A stretch of DNA of 32,343 bases from Desulfosarcina sp. GTDB taxonomy: Bacteria > Desulfobacterota > Desulfobacteria > Desulfobacterales > Desulfosarcinaceae. The stretch covers positions 1 through 32,343 of the forward strand of contig JABZFO010000072.1 in the NCBI GenBank assembly GCA_014237405.1. The letters run 5' to 3'. The notes beneath the pieces were generated by a model. The model searched no databases and had not been told where the DNA came from. It worked only from the letters and a program-made list of their open reading frames with translations. The first letter of the stretch is position 1. Every line of letters begins with the position of its first letter. A program made the translations under genes and the position numbers. This document shows positions 1-8,686 of this stretch, piece after piece.

Positions 1-1500
1 ATACTCCAGCCGATTCAACCCGTTGATGTAGGCCTTGGCGCTGGCGGTGATGATATCCGGGTCGGAGCCGCGGCCCAGGGCCATCAGGCCGTTTTCCCTC
101 AGGCGCACGGTCACTTCACCCTGAGCATCGGTGCCGCCGGTCAGGGCGCTGACGGTAAAGCGCAGCAGTTCGGCGCTGGCATTGGTCAACTGGGCGATGG
201 TGTTAAATGCCGAATCGATGGGGCCGTTGCCGTAGTTGGCGCCCTGAACGCTGCGGCCGTTGATGGAGAGCTTTACGCTGGCCATGGGCAGGACCGTGGT
301 GCCGCAGGTGACGTGCAGGTATTCCAGTGAGAAGACTTCGGCGGATCTGAGCACGCCTTCGGTGACCAGGGCTTCCAGGTCTTCGTCCATGACGTGCTTT
401 TTCTTGTCGGCCAGGGTTTTGAACTGTTTAAAGACAGTCTTCAGTTCATCTTCGGACAGGTCGTAGCCCAGACCTTTCAGGTGGGTATACAGGGCATGGC
501 GGCCCGAATGCTTGCCAAGGACCAGCTGGTTCCGGCTCAGACCGACCGTCTCCGGCTTCATAATCTCGTAGGTCATGGGGTTTTTCAGCATGCCGTCCTG
601 GTGAATGCCCGCTTCGTGGGCAAAGGCGTTGGCACCCACGATGGCCTTGTTTGGCTGGACCATGATGCCGGTGATCATGCTCACCAGGCGGCTGGTGGGA
701 TAGATGTGCTGCGTCTGGATGCCCGTTTCAAAGGGCATGAGGTTCTGGCGGGTGTGCAGGGCCATGATCACCTCTTCCAGGGAGGTGTTGCCCGCCCGCT
801 CGCCGATGCCGTTGATGGTCACTTCGGCCTGCCGGGCGCCGGCATTGATGGCGGCGATGGTGTTGGCCGTGGCCAGGCCCAGGTCGTTGTGGCAGTGGAC
901 GCTCAAGGTGGCCTTGTGCATGTTCGGGGTGTTGGCCATCACATATTTGACCATCTCCTCGAACTCCTGGGGGATAGCGTAGCCCACCGTGTCGGGCAGG
1001 TTGACCGTGGTGGCGCCGGCCTCGATGGCCGCTCCGAACACCTTGCACAGGTAGTCCCGGTCACTGCGGGAGCCGTCTTCGGAGGAAAACTCAACGTTGT
1101 CGGTGAGGCTCTTGGCGTACTTGACGGACTCTGCCGTTGCGTTGATCACTTCGTCCCGGGACATTTTCAGTTTGTAGTCCAGGTGGATGTCCGAGGTGGC
1201 GATGAAGGTGTGAATTCGGGGTTTCACTGCGTGCTGGATAGCGCCCCAGGCCTGATCGATATCGCTCTTATTGGCCCGCGCCAGGCCGGCAACTTCAGTG
1301 GTCTTCAGCCGTTTGGCGATTTCCGAAACCGCTTCGAAGTCCCCTTCGGAAGCGGCGGGGAAGCCCGCTTCGATTATATCTACGCCCAGCTTTTCCAGCT
1401 GAACCGCCAGCCGCAGCTTTTCAGGCGTGTTCATGCTGGCGCCGGGACTCTGTTCGCCGTCTCGCAGGGTGGTGTCGAATATTTTAACGCGCTCGTTCAT
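1..1500 (-). CDS. leuA: 2-isopropylmalate synthase, LeuA (3' end beyond window)
   Basis: Condenses acetyl-CoA with 2-oxoisovalerate, the first committed step of leucine synthesis, in the cytoplasm. 500 residues are visible; the family is usually about 510, so only the last few codons lie past the left edge. The N-terminus has the DTTLRDGEQSPG motif (residues 9-20) typical of LeuA. The TIM barrel continues with VHCHNDLG, the metal-binding HxH, and NGIGERAGN. The C-terminal regulatory domain, which binds leucine in known LeuA proteins, begins around residue 390. The ATG start at 1500 is preceded by AAAGGAG. It lies 33 bp downstream of cimA and is the last visible gene of the ilv operon. CimA and LeuA are homologous; DGEQSPG here versus DGTQGEN in the neighbour separates the two. 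Confidence 0.97.
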   Translation of the reverse strand, partial: MNERVKIFDTTLRDGEQSPGASMNTPEKLRLAVQLEKLGVDIIEAGFPAASEGDFEAVSEIAKRLKTTEVAGLARANKSDIDQAWGAIQHAVKPRIHTFIATSDIHLDYKLKMSRDEVINATAESVKYAKSLTDNVEFSSEDGSRSDRDYLCKVFGAAIEAGATTVNLPDTVGYAIPQEFEEMVKYVMANTPNMHKATLSVHCHNDLGLATANTIAAINAGARQAEVTINGIGERAGNTSLEEVIMALHTRQNLMPFETGIQTQHIYPTSRLVSMITGIMVQPNKAIVGANAFAHEAGIHQDGMLKNPMTYEIMKPETVGLSRNQLVLGKHSGRHALYTHLKGLGYDLSEDELKTVFKQFKTLADKKKHVMDEDLEALVTEGVLRSAEVFSLEYLHVTCGTTVLPMASVKLSINGRSVQGANYGNGPIDSAFNTIAQLTNASAELLRFTVSALTGGTDAQGEVTVRLRENGLMALGRGSDPDIITASAKAYINGLNRLEY

Positions 1501-1533
1501 TGCTGTTCTCCTTTGATAATCAGTTTAAGACGG

Positions 1534-3195
1534 TCATGCGCTGCACGACATGGACCACCCCAGTTTGAGATCTTCCGCCTTTCCGTTTTTGGATGGTTTG
1601 CGGCTTTGCTTGGCCTCCTTGGCCAGCTTGAACTGAAAGCTGTCCGCCAGAGCCTCCCAGCTGGCTTCGATGATGTCTTCGGAAACGCCGACGGTGCTCC
1701 AGATCTGGTCCTGGTCCCGAGACTCGATGAATACGCGGACCTTGGCTTCCGTACCGTCGCATCCGTCCACCACGCGTACCTTGAAGTCTACCAGCTGCAT
1801 GGTGTCCAGGTCCGGATAGAAGTTGCCCAGGGCTTTTCTCAGGGCGTTGTCCAGGGCGCTCACCGGGCCGAGGCCTTCGGCGGCGGTGATCTCGTGAGTG
1901 TCGCCCACCGAAATTTTAATGGTGGCATGGGCCGAGCAGGGAAAATTCTTGTCCTTTTCGATGGTCACCCGGAAGGATTCCAGATCGAACAATGGCTTGA
2001 ACTGTTCGGTGAACTTTTCGAGCATGATCTGAAAAGAACCGTCGGCCACGTCAAACTGGTAGCCTTCGTCTTCCATCTGTTTGATGGCGGCAACGATGGC
2101 CTTGCTGTCACATCCGTTGGCGCACAGGTTTACACCCATCTCCTTTGCCTTGTACTCCACGTTGCTCTTGCCGGCCAGGTCGGACATGAGCACCCGGCGC
2201 TGGTTGCCCACCAATTCCGGGTTTATGTGCTCGTAGGCCCGGGAGTCTTTCATGATGGCGCTCACGTGGATGCCGCCCTTGTGGGCGAATGCGCTGCGTC
2301 CCACGAAGGGGCGGGTGTTCAGCGGCACATTGTTGGCCGTCTCGCTCACGTACCGGGAGAGGCTTTTCAGGCCGCATAACTTTTTTTTTGGAATGCAGGG
2401 CCGGTTCATTTTGTCGCTGAGGATGGGGATGATGGTGGTCAGGTCGGCATTGCCGCAGCGCTCTCCGTACCCGTTGATGGTACCGTGAACCATGACGGCC
2501 CCGCAGTTGATGGCGGAGATGGCGTTGGCCGCGGCCATGCCGCAGTCGTTGTGGGTGTGGATGCCCAGCTTCAATTCTCGCCGGCTGCCGAACCGGCTTT
2601 TCAGGTTCTGGGTGACCGATTGGGTAATCGATTCCACTTCGTGGGGCAGGGTGCCGCCGTTGGTGTCGCACAGCACTATAAAATCGGCACCGGCCTCGAA
2701 AGCAGCCACGAGGGTGTTTACCGCGTAGTCGGGAGCGTCTTTGAAACCGTCGAAAAAATGTTCGGCGTCATAGATCACTTCCCGGCCGTTCGATTTAAGA
2801 AAGGCTACGCTGTCGGCGATCATGGCCAGGTTCTCCTCCAGGGTGTTGTCCATGATGGACTGCACATGAAGGGGCCAGCTCTTGCCGAATATGGCCGCCG
2901 CCGGCGTATCGCTGTTCAGAATCGCTTTCAGGTTGGGATCGTCGGCGGCATCGATGCCGGGCTTTCTGGTGGAGCCGAAGGCCGTGATCCGGGCAGACTT
3001 GAATCGCTCTCGCTTGGCCAGATCGAAAAAGCGGATGTCTCGGGGATTGGATCCGGGCCACCCGCCCTCGATGTAATGGATTCCCATCTCATCCAGCCGC
3101 ATGGCGATCTTCAGCTTCTCATCCGCCGTGAAGTTGATATTTTCTCCCTGGGTACCGTCTCTCAAGGTGGTGTCATAGATTAGGATCGGTTCCAT
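1534..3195 (-). CDS. cimA: (R)-citramalate synthase, CimA
   Basis: Condenses pyruvate with acetyl-CoA to citramalate, giving 2-oxobutyrate for isoleucine without threonine deaminase. The 553-residue protein has the LeuA-like TIM barrel with DTTLRDGTQGE at residues 8-18, the metal site GIHTHNDCG near residue 215 and NGYGERCGNADL. A C-terminal LeuA-type regulatory domain follows from about residue 400. The TQGEN variant and the EGGWPGSNP segment fit the long citramalate synthase subfamily rather than LeuA or homocitrate synthase. The ATG at 3195 follows AGGAG. It sits between ilvC and leuA in the operon. Substrate choice is assigned from family signatures, not from measured activity. Confidence 0.93.
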   Translation of the reverse strand: MEPILIYDTTLRDGTQGENINFTADEKLKIAMRLDEMGIHYIEGGWPGSNPRDIRFFDLAKRERFKSARITAFGSTRKPGIDAADDPNLKAILNSDTPAAAIFGKSWPLHVQSIMDNTLEENLAMIADSVAFLKSNGREVIYDAEHFFDGFKDAPDYAVNTLVAAFEAGADFIVLCDTNGGTLPHEVESITQSVTQNLKSRFGSRRELKLGIHTHNDCGMAAANAISAINCGAVMVHGTINGYGERCGNADLTTIIPILSDKMNRPCIPKKKLCGLKSLSRYVSETANNVPLNTRPFVGRSAFAHKGGIHVSAIMKDSRAYEHINPELVGNQRRVLMSDLAGKSNVEYKAKEMGVNLCANGCDSKAIVAAIKQMEDEGYQFDVADGSFQIMLEKFTEQFKPLFDLESFRVTIEKDKNFPCSAHATIKISVGDTHEITAAEGLGPVSALDNALRKALGNFYPDLDTMQLVDFKVRVVDGCDGTEAKVRVFIESRDQDQIWSTVGVSEDIIEASWEALADSFQFKLAKEAKQSRKPSKNGKAEDLKLGWSMSCSA

Positions 3196-3263
3196 TTTAA
3201 CTCTCCTGACACTGCTGTTGATTTGGGGCCTGGCTTATTGTGCAGGCCTATACCCCGAATCCT

Positions 3264-4316
3264 TTATTTGCGCCGGTTTTCCGGTCGAAGAGAACGGACG
3301 GCGGCACCGGCCCGCCACATTTCCGAATCGTGGATGACCTTGAGTTCCGCATCCAGCTTCTCCCGGTAATCCGGAGCACTGTTACATTCCAGGGTCCGCC
3401 GGGTCTCTTCACCGGTGACAACGCTTTTGTAGAGCTTCTCAAATACAGGCGCCACGGCATCCCGGAAGCGGGGGGCCCAGTCCAGGGCGCCGCGCTGGGC
3501 AGTGGTGCTGCAGTTGGCGTACATCCAGTCCATGCCGTTCTGAGCCACCAGGCGAATCAGGCTCTGGGTCAACTCTTCCACGGTTTCGTTGAAGGCTTCG
3601 CTGGGGCTGTGGCCGTTTTTGCGCAGCATCGTGTACTGGGCCTCCATGACACCGGCCAAACATCCCATGAGCACACCGCGCTCACCGGTGAGGTCACTGT
3701 GGACCTCTTTTTCAAAGGTGGTGGGAAAGAGGTAGCCGGAACCGATGGCGATACCCAGGGCGATGGTGCGCTCCCTGGCCCGTCCGGTATAGTCCTGGTG
3801 AACGGCGAAGCTGGAGTTGATGCCGCTGCCGTCCAGAAAATTGGTGCGCACCGTGGTGCCGGAGCCCTTGGGCGCCGCCAGGATCACGTCCACATTTTCC
3901 GGGGGAACGATGTTGGTCTGATCCCGGTAAACGATGCCAAAGCCGTGGGAAAAGCACAGGGCGTCGCCTTTATTGAGGCATACTTTGATCTTGGGCCACA
4001 TGGCTACCTGGCCGGCATCGGACAGCAGAAACTGGACCATGGTGGCCTTTTTGGCAGCTTCCTCGATGGGAATCAGGGTCTCTCCGGGGACGAAGCCGTC
4101 GGCTACAGCCTTGTCCCAGGAAGCGGTGCCCTCCCGCTGACCCACGATCACCGCAATGCCGTTGTCGCGCATGTTCAGCGCCTGGCCCGGTCCCTGGACG
4201 CCGTAACCGAGCACGGCAACTGTTTCTTTCTCCAGCACCTCACGCGCCTGCTGGAGGGTAAATTCTTCTGAGGTGACCACTTCTTCAATCGTTCCGCCAA
4301 AATCGATATTTGCCAT
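3264..4316 (-). CDS. ilvC: Ketol-acid reductoisomerase, IlvC
   Basis: Converts acetolactate or acetohydroxybutyrate to the dihydroxy acids, using NAD(P)H and Mg2+. The 350-residue protein has an N-terminal Rossmann domain with GYGVQGPGQALNMRDNG and a VGQREG nucleotide loop. The helical knotted domain carries SDLTGERGVLMG and AFNETVEELTQSL. The ATG at 4316 is chosen because AAGGAG lies just upstream; a longer frame reaching 4337 has no such site. The sequence is unlike the common GYGSQGHAHALN form and closely recalls the KARI type I associate with Bacteroidetes, which suggests ancient transfer. It lies 108 bp downstream of ilvN, across a hairpin. Confidence 0.95.
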   Translation of the reverse strand: MANIDFGGTIEEVVTSEEFTLQQAREVLEKETVAVLGYGVQGPGQALNMRDNGIAVIVGQREGTASWDKAVADGFVPGETLIPIEEAAKKATMVQFLLSDAGQVAMWPKIKVCLNKGDALCFSHGFGIVYRDQTNIVPPENVDVILAAPKGSGTTVRTNFLDGSGINSSFAVHQDYTGRARERTIALGIAIGSGYLFPTTFEKEVHSDLTGERGVLMGCLAGVMEAQYTMLRKNGHSPSEAFNETVEELTQSLIRLVAQNGMDWMYANCSTTAQRGALDWAPRFRDAVAPVFEKLYKSVVTGEETRRTLECNSAPDYREKLDAELKVIHDSEMWRAGAAVRSLRPENRRK

Positions 4317-4393
4317 CCGGTACTCCTTGATTTGCATTTTAATTCCAGCAGGTTGGTAAATATTTCCTGCCGGATCGGTTTAATGGGACGACG

Positions 4394-4416
4394 CGGCATG
4401 CCCCGGTGGCATGCCG
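4394..4416 (-). promoter_or_regulatory. Intergenic hairpin between ilvN and ilvC
   Basis: A perfect 9-bp inverted repeat, CGGCATGCC / GGCATGCCG, surrounds a 5-nt loop just after the ilvN stop codon. No U tract follows on the minus strand, so it is not a standard terminator. An mRNA-stabilising or processing hairpin inside the operon is an inference. Confidence 0.4.
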
Positions 4417-4424
4417 TCGACTGT

Positions 4425-4913
4425 TCAGTGGGGCTCCCTGAACAGGGCGATGGTGCCCGTTCGGGCGATTTTCTTGATGCCCATGGGTTTGAGCAGGTTG
4501 ACCAGGGCCTTCATTTTTTCTTCGGTCCCGGTCGCCTCGATGATGTAATACTCGGGCCCCACATCCACGACCTTGCATCTGAAAATGTCGACCATCCGCA
4601 GTATCTCGTCACGGTTTTCCAGTTTGGCCCGCACACAGATCAGCGCCATTTCCCGTTGAACCGATCCGGACCCGGTAAGGTCCCGGAGCTTGATCACATT
4701 AATGAGTTTTCGAAGCTGCTTTTCGATCTGTTCAACAAGCGGTTCATTGGCTTTGGTGACGATGGTGATCCGGGATACCTTGGGATCGATGGTTTCAGCC
4801 ACGCAGAGGCTTTCGATGTTAAATCCACGGCCGCTGAACAATCCGACGATCCGGGAAAGCACCCCGGGTTCATTGTCCACCAGCATGGTCAATATGTGTT
4901 TTTCTTCTGTCAT
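4425..4913 (-). CDS. ilvN: Acetolactate synthase small (regulatory) subunit, IlvN
   Basis: Regulatory partner of IlvB; it stimulates the catalytic subunit and in relatives mediates valine feedback inhibition. The 162-residue length is standard. An ACT domain occupies residues 5-80 (LVDNEPGVLSRIVGLFSGRGFNIESL), followed by DLTGSGSVQREM and the C-terminal regulatory domain typical of IlvH/IlvN. The ATG is at 4913 with a weak AGGGA upstream. In most operons ilvN directly follows ilvB; here 175 bp containing a large palindromic repeat separates them, so the two subunits may not be made in simple coupled ratio. Confidence 0.96.
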   Translation of the reverse strand: MTEEKHILTMLVDNEPGVLSRIVGLFSGRGFNIESLCVAETIDPKVSRITIVTKANEPLVEQIEKQLRKLINVIKLRDLTGSGSVQREMALICVRAKLENRDEILRMVDIFRCKVVDVGPEYYIIEATGTEEKMKALVNLLKPMGIKKIARTGTIALFREPH

Positions 4914-4960
4914 TTTTATTTTTCCCTAATCCTGATACACTCGTAAAAAGTCACGTTTCA

Positions 4961-5084
4961 GACGGACTCGTAAAAAGTCCGAGATCAAGGCTTGCGAATC
5001 CCGAGGAATGAGGCGTACTGATCGTACGCCGCAGTGACGAGGGATGAAGCGTAACGCAGATATCGGACTTTTTACGAGTCCGTC
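4961..5084 (+). repeat. Nested palindromic element A (124 bp)
   Basis: A perfect 22-bp terminal inverted repeat begins GACGGACTCGTAAAAAG (4961-4982 / 5063-5084). Inside is a second imperfect palindrome (ATCCC...GGGAT and GGCGTAC...GTACGCC), flanked by the family motifs ATCAAGGCTTGCGAA and GTAACGCAGA. A 14-bp partial copy of the arm (ACTCGTAAAAAGTC) also occurs at 4939-4952. The element ends 4 bp beyond the ilvB stop. It is one of five related elements in the window. Confidence 0.85.
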
Positions 5085-5088
5085 AATC

Positions 5089-6774
5089 CTAGACCAGCAG
5101 CATTTCCGTAATGGGTGCCCCGGCCGGTACCATGGGATACACGCCCTCTTCCTTGGTCACCCTGAAATCCATGATCACCGGGCCGGGCGTTTCAAGCCCC
5201 TGGCGCAGGACGTCTTCCACCTCCTCCGGCCGGGTGGCCCGCAGTCCCACGGCACCAAAGGCCTCGGCCAGCTTTACGAAATCGGGCGCATGATCCATGC
5301 AAGTACAGGCATACCGCTTATCGTAAAACAATTCCTGCCACTGGCGCACCATGCCCAAGTAGCAGTTGTTCAGGATCACCACCTTGACCGGCAGTTTGTA
5401 CTGCACGGCGGTGGCCATTTCCTGGATGTTCATCTGAATGCTGCCGTCTCCGGCCACGTCCACCACCAGGGCATCGGGAAAGGCTACCTGGGCGCCGATG
5501 GCCGCCGGCAGCCCGAAACCCATGGTGCCCAGACCGCCGGAGGTGACAAAATGCCCCGGACGGTCGAAATGATAAAACTGGGCCGCCCACATCTGGTTCT
5601 GACCTACCTCCGTGGTGATGATGGCCTCACCCCGGGTCAGTTCGTAGAGCTTCTCTACTACATATTGAGGCTTGATCTCCTCCTCCTGAGTATACGCCAG
5701 CTTGAAATTCTGCTTCCACTGTTCGATCTGATCCAGCCAGGGGCCCCGGTTTGCCGTCAGTTTCTCCAGGTCCTCTTCCGCCAGGTAATTGTTGATCACT
5801 TCCAGGCTGCTTTTGCAGTCACCCACCACGGGAATGCTCACCGGTACGTTTTTACGAATCGATGTGGGGTCGATGTCGATGTGAACGATCTCGGCCTGGG
5901 CCGCAAAGCAGTCGGTTTTGCCGGTCACACGATCGTCAAAGCGGACGCCGATGCCGATGAGCAGGTCGCATTTGCCGGTGCTCATATTGGCCCGGTAAGT
6001 GCCATGCATACCGATCATCCCCAATGATAGGGGGTCGGAACCGGGAAAGCCGCCAAGTCCCATGAGCGACATGGTCACCGGAATCTTGGTGCTGCGGGCC
6101 AGTTTGGTCAGTTCCTCGGCCCCCTTGGAAAGAATCACCCCACCGCCGGCAAAAATCATCGGGCGTTTGGCCGTCATGATCAGATCCACCACCTTACGCA
6201 GTTGCTTCGAATTGGGCTTGTAGGTGGGGTTGTAGGACTTGAGCTTGACTTTCTGTTTGGGTTTGAAGTTGGTCGTGGCCTGCTGCACGTTCTTGGGGAT
6301 GTCAACCAGCACCGGCCCCGGACGGCCGGAGCGGGCAATGTGAAATGCTTCTTTCAGAATCCGGGGAAGCTCCTCCACTGATGGCACCAGATAGTTGTGT
6401 TTGGTGCAGGGGCGGGTAATGCCGACGATGTCCACCTCCTGGAAGGCATCGTTGCCGATGAGGTGGGTGGGCACCTGGCCGCTGATGATCACCATGGGAA
6501 TGGAGTCCATATAGGCGGTGGCCACGCCGGTAACGGCATTGGTGGCACCCGGCCCGGAGGTGACCAGACAGACGCCGACTTTGCCGGTGACGCGGGCATA
6601 ACCGTCGGCCGCATGCACCGCACCCTGTTCATGGCGCACCAGGTAGTGGCGGAGATCGGTTTTTTCCAGGTTGTCGTGAATATCGATGGTGGCGCCGCCG
6701 GGAAACCCGAAAATGGAATTCACGCCCTCTTCCTTGAGAACTTCCATGAGAATCTGCGCTCCGGTGAGTTTCAT
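5089..6774 (-). CDS. ilvB: Acetolactate synthase large (catalytic) subunit, IlvB
   Basis: ThDP-dependent enzyme that makes acetolactate or acetohydroxybutyrate from pyruvate. The 561-residue protein has the N-terminal PYR domain with the catalytic Glu in VRHEQGAVHAADGYAR and a central FAD/DHAP-like domain with GVRFDDRVTGK. The C-terminal PP domain has the GDG...NN cofactor motif (GDGSIQMN ... VVILNN). The ATG at 6774 is preferred because AAGGAG lies 9 nt upstream; an in-frame GTG at 6801 has no ribosome site. Downstream, palindromic element A separates it from ilvN. Upstream, a 7-bp-period array fills the gap after ilvD. Confidence 0.97.
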   Translation of the reverse strand: MKLTGAQILMEVLKEEGVNSIFGFPGGATIDIHDNLEKTDLRHYLVRHEQGAVHAADGYARVTGKVGVCLVTSGPGATNAVTGVATAYMDSIPMVIISGQVPTHLIGNDAFQEVDIVGITRPCTKHNYLVPSVEELPRILKEAFHIARSGRPGPVLVDIPKNVQQATTNFKPKQKVKLKSYNPTYKPNSKQLRKVVDLIMTAKRPMIFAGGGVILSKGAEELTKLARSTKIPVTMSLMGLGGFPGSDPLSLGMIGMHGTYRANMSTGKCDLLIGIGVRFDDRVTGKTDCFAAQAEIVHIDIDPTSIRKNVPVSIPVVGDCKSSLEVINNYLAEEDLEKLTANRGPWLDQIEQWKQNFKLAYTQEEEIKPQYVVEKLYELTRGEAIITTEVGQNQMWAAQFYHFDRPGHFVTSGGLGTMGFGLPAAIGAQVAFPDALVVDVAGDGSIQMNIQEMATAVQYKLPVKVVILNNCYLGMVRQWQELFYDKRYACTCMDHAPDFVKLAEAFGAVGLRATRPEEVEDVLRQGLETPGPVIMDFRVTKEEGVYPMVPAGAPITEMLLV

Positions 6775-6807
6775 TTTCTTGTGCTCCTTTTCTTGTGGCA
6801 CTCTGAT

Positions 6808-6870
6808 GTCAGAGGCCAGAGGTCTGAAGTCTGAGGCCAGAGGTCCGATGTCCGACTTCCGTCCTCTGTC
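6808..6870. repeat. 7-bp-period degenerate tandem array between ilvD and ilvB
   Basis: Nine consecutive 7-mers can be laid out: GTCAGAG, GCCAGAG, GTCTGAA, GTCTGAG, GCCAGAG, GTCCGAT, GTCCGAC, TTCCGTC, CTCTGTC. The last two are the most degenerate. The array begins 2 bp after the ilvD stop codon and ends shortly before the ilvB ribosome site. Confidence 0.7.
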
Positions 6871-6872
6871 TT

Positions 6873-8492
6873 TTACCGCACCACCGCCCCTTGGCTGGCC
6901 GACGAAACCTGCCGGGCGTATCGGGCCAGGTACCCATGGCGGATTTTCGGTTCCGGTGCCTGCCAGTCGGCCATGCGCTGATTGATTTCGTCATCGGGCA
7001 CCTTCAGGGAGACTGTTTTTGCAGGGATATCGATGGCGATACGGTCTCCCTCTTTTACCATGGCAATGGGGCCGCCCCGGGCCGCTTCCGGCGAGATGTG
7101 GCCGATGGCCGCCCCCCGGGATCCGCCGGAAAAGCGGCCGTCGGTAATCAAAGCCACGTGAGCGTCCAGCCCCATGCCGGCGATGGCCGATGTGGGGGTG
7201 AGCATTTCTCGCATGCCCGGTCCGCCCATGGGACCTTCGTAGCGTACGATGACTACATCTCCCTTGTTGATGCGGCCCTCCATGATGGCGGCAGTAGCCG
7301 TCTCTTCAGAATCGAAGACCCTGGCCGGACCTTCATGGCGCATCATTTTATCGAGAACGGCCGACTGTTTGACCACGCATCCATCCGGCGCCAGGTTGCC
7401 GTAGAGAACCGCCAGCCCTCCCTGCTGGTGGTAGGGGCGGTCCAGGGGCCGTATCACCTCGGGGTCAAGGGTAAAGACCCCGGAGGTGTTTTCGGCGATG
7501 GTGTTACCGGTGACGGTCAGGCAATCGGTATTGATCAATCCTGCAGTCGACAGTCCTTTGAGGACGGCGCTGATGCCGCCGGCCCGGTTCAGATCCTGGA
7601 TGTGGTGCTCGCCGCCGGGGCTCAGGGAGCAGATGTGAGGCGTCTTTTCACTGATTTCGTTGATTCTGTTCAAGTTCAGGTCTACGCCGGCCTCTGTGGC
7701 AATGGCCGGCAGGTGCAGCACCGTGTTGGTGGAACACCCCAGGGCCATGTCGACGGTCAGGGCGTTGTGAAACGCCTCAGGAGTCATGATCTGTCTGGCG
7801 GTGATCTGTTTCTCCCACAGGTTCAAGATTTGAATGCCGGCCTGCTTGGCCAGGCGAACACGGGCGGAGTAGACGGCCGGGATGGTGCCATTTCCCGGCA
7901 GGCCCATGCCGATCACTTCGGTCAGGCAGTTCATGGAGTTGGCAGTGAACATGCCGGCACAGGAGCCGCAGGTGGGGCAGGCGGCATCTTCGATGGCCGC
8001 CAGCGTGGAGGCTTCCATTTTGCCGGCTTTTACGGCGCCGACTGCTTCAAAAACGGTAATCAGGTCGATTTTCCGGCCGAGCGTTTCAGGGTGCTCTCCG
8101 GCCAGCATGGGGCCGCCGCTGATGAAGATGGTAGGCAGATCCAGCCGCGCGGCGGCCATGAGCATGCCCGGTACGATCTTGTCGCAGTTGGGGATCATAA
8201 CCATAGCGTCCAGGGCATGGCCGGTGGCCATCACTTCAATGGAGTCGGCAATGAGTTCGCGGCTGGCCAGGGAGTATTTCATGCCGGTGTGATTCATGGC
8301 GATGCCGTCGCATACACCGATGGTTCCGAACTCGACCGGTGTACCGCCGGCCATATAGATCCCGGCCTTTACCGCCTGGGCGATGGTGTCCAGGTGAACA
8401 TGACCGGGGATGGCGGTATTGACGGCATTGGCGATACCGATCAGCGGCCGCTCAATTTCCGCCCTTTCTGAAACCTGAATTGAGCATCGCAA
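6873..8492 (-). CDS. ilvD: Dihydroxy-acid dehydratase, IlvD (N-terminus atypical or truncated)
   Basis: Iron-sulfur dehydratase converting dihydroxy acids to 2-oxo acids in Val/Ile synthesis. The body is intact: [10 protein letters not shown] at about residues 13-22, [21 protein letters not shown], the cluster and metal segment [20 protein letters not shown], and [11 protein letters not shown]. The usual first ~30 residues, with the RAPHRSLL-type motif, are missing. The frame opens with only about a dozen unrelated residues and is about 17 residues shorter than relatives. The only start in frame is TTG at 8492, with no clear ribosome site. An 8-bp inverted repeat (8472-8479 / 8505-8512) flanks this start. 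The gene follows the attenuator directly. Activity of this copy is uncertain. Confidence 0.88.
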   Translation of the reverse strand: MRCSIQVSERAEIERPLIGIANAVNTAIPGHVHLDTIAQAVKAGIYMAGGTPVEFGTIGVCDGIAMNHTGMKYSLASRELIADSIEVMATGHALDAMVMIPNCDKIVPGMLMAAARLDLPTIFISGGPMLAGEHPETLGRKIDLITVFEAVGAVKAGKMEASTLAAIEDAACPTCGSCAGMFTANSMNCLTEVIGMGLPGNGTIPAVYSARVRLAKQAGIQILNLWEKQITARQIMTPEAFHNALTVDMALGCSTNTVLHLPAIATEAGVDLNLNRINEISEKTPHICSLSPGGEHHIQDLNRAGGISAVLKGLSTAGLINTDCLTVTGNTIAENTSGVFTLDPEVIRPLDRPYHQQGGLAVLYGNLAPDGCVVKQSAVLDKMMRHEGPARVFDSEETATAAIMEGRINKGDVVIVRYEGPMGGPGMREMLTPTSAIAGMGLDAHVALITDGRFSGGSRGAAIGHISPEAARGGPIAMVKEGDRIAIDIPAKTVSLKVPDDEINQRMADWQAPEPKIRHGYLARYARQVSSASQGAVVR

Positions 8493-8521
8493 AAAAACGC
8501 TCGGTTCAGGTTAAGGAGCCC

Positions 8522-8562
8522 AAAAAAAATCCGTTATCACCTCTGGGGTGATAACGGATTTT
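8522..8562 (-). terminator. Rho-independent terminator (attenuator) of the ilv operon
   Basis: On the minus strand a perfect 16-bp stem (8547-8562 with 8526-8541, loop 8542-8546) is followed by an unbroken run of eight U residues (8522-8529, partly inside the stem). It lies between the branched-chain leader peptide and ilvD, so it is placed to stop transcription before the structural genes. Confidence 0.93.
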
Positions 8563-8600
8563 GTGTTTTCCGGTGTTGGCTGTTTTAGGCCATTATCGCC
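8547..8600 (-). promoter_or_regulatory. Antiterminator pairing that competes with the ilv attenuator
   Basis: The RNA of 8590-8600, reading GGCGAUAAUGG, can pair with CCGUUAUCACC of the first terminator arm (8547-8557): nine Watson-Crick pairs, one G-U and one mismatch. The 8590-8600 segment lies in the last codons of the leader ORF. A ribosome finishing the leader would mask it, whereas one stalled at upstream Ile/Leu/Val codons would leave it free. The pairing is seen in the sequence; the regulatory outcome is inferred. Confidence 0.75.
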
Positions 8601-8686
8601 CCCGTTTCCTCGTCGTGGATCAGGACCCCCACTACGAGGATAAGAATAAGACCAAGAATGTTGATAAGGGCGAAACGGATATTCAT
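8585..8686 (-). CDS. Branched-chain amino acid leader peptide (33 aa)
   Basis: A short frame starts at ATG 8686 with GGAG about 10 nt upstream and stops with TAA at 8585. Sixteen of its 33 residues are Ile, Leu or Val. Residues 7-23 read LINILGLILILVVGVLI, of which 14 of 17 are branched-chain. It ends 22 nt before the terminator hairpin that precedes ilvD. This is the arrangement of ilv and leu leader peptides in enterobacteria, where scarcity of charged tRNA stalls the ribosome and lets transcription continue. A small membrane peptide could look similar, but the position and the competing RNA pairings favour a leader. It is not an obvious sequence homologue of E. coli IlvL. Confidence 0.85.
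   Translation of the reverse strand: MNIRFALINILGLILILVVGVLIHDEETGAIMA

Noticed and set aside
394-2379. Long open frame on the plus strand, 661 codons
   Set aside because: It lies antisense to leuA and cimA, whose proteins are clearly recognisable. The composition (Gly/His/Val/Asp-rich) is typical of an antisense shadow in GC-rich DNA, and there is no ribosome site.
4394-4416. Rho-independent terminator between ilvN and ilvC
   Set aside because: The stem is good but no U tract follows on either strand, and it would cut off ilvC, cimA and leuA.
6891-8471. Plus-strand open frame of 526 codons opposite ilvD
   Set aside because: Antisense shadow of ilvD with no recognisable domain and low-complexity composition.
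8585-8686. Small single-span membrane protein
   Set aside because: The hydrophobic run could span a membrane. However, position before an attenuator, density of Ile/Leu/Val codons and the competing RNA pairing explain it better as a leader peptide.
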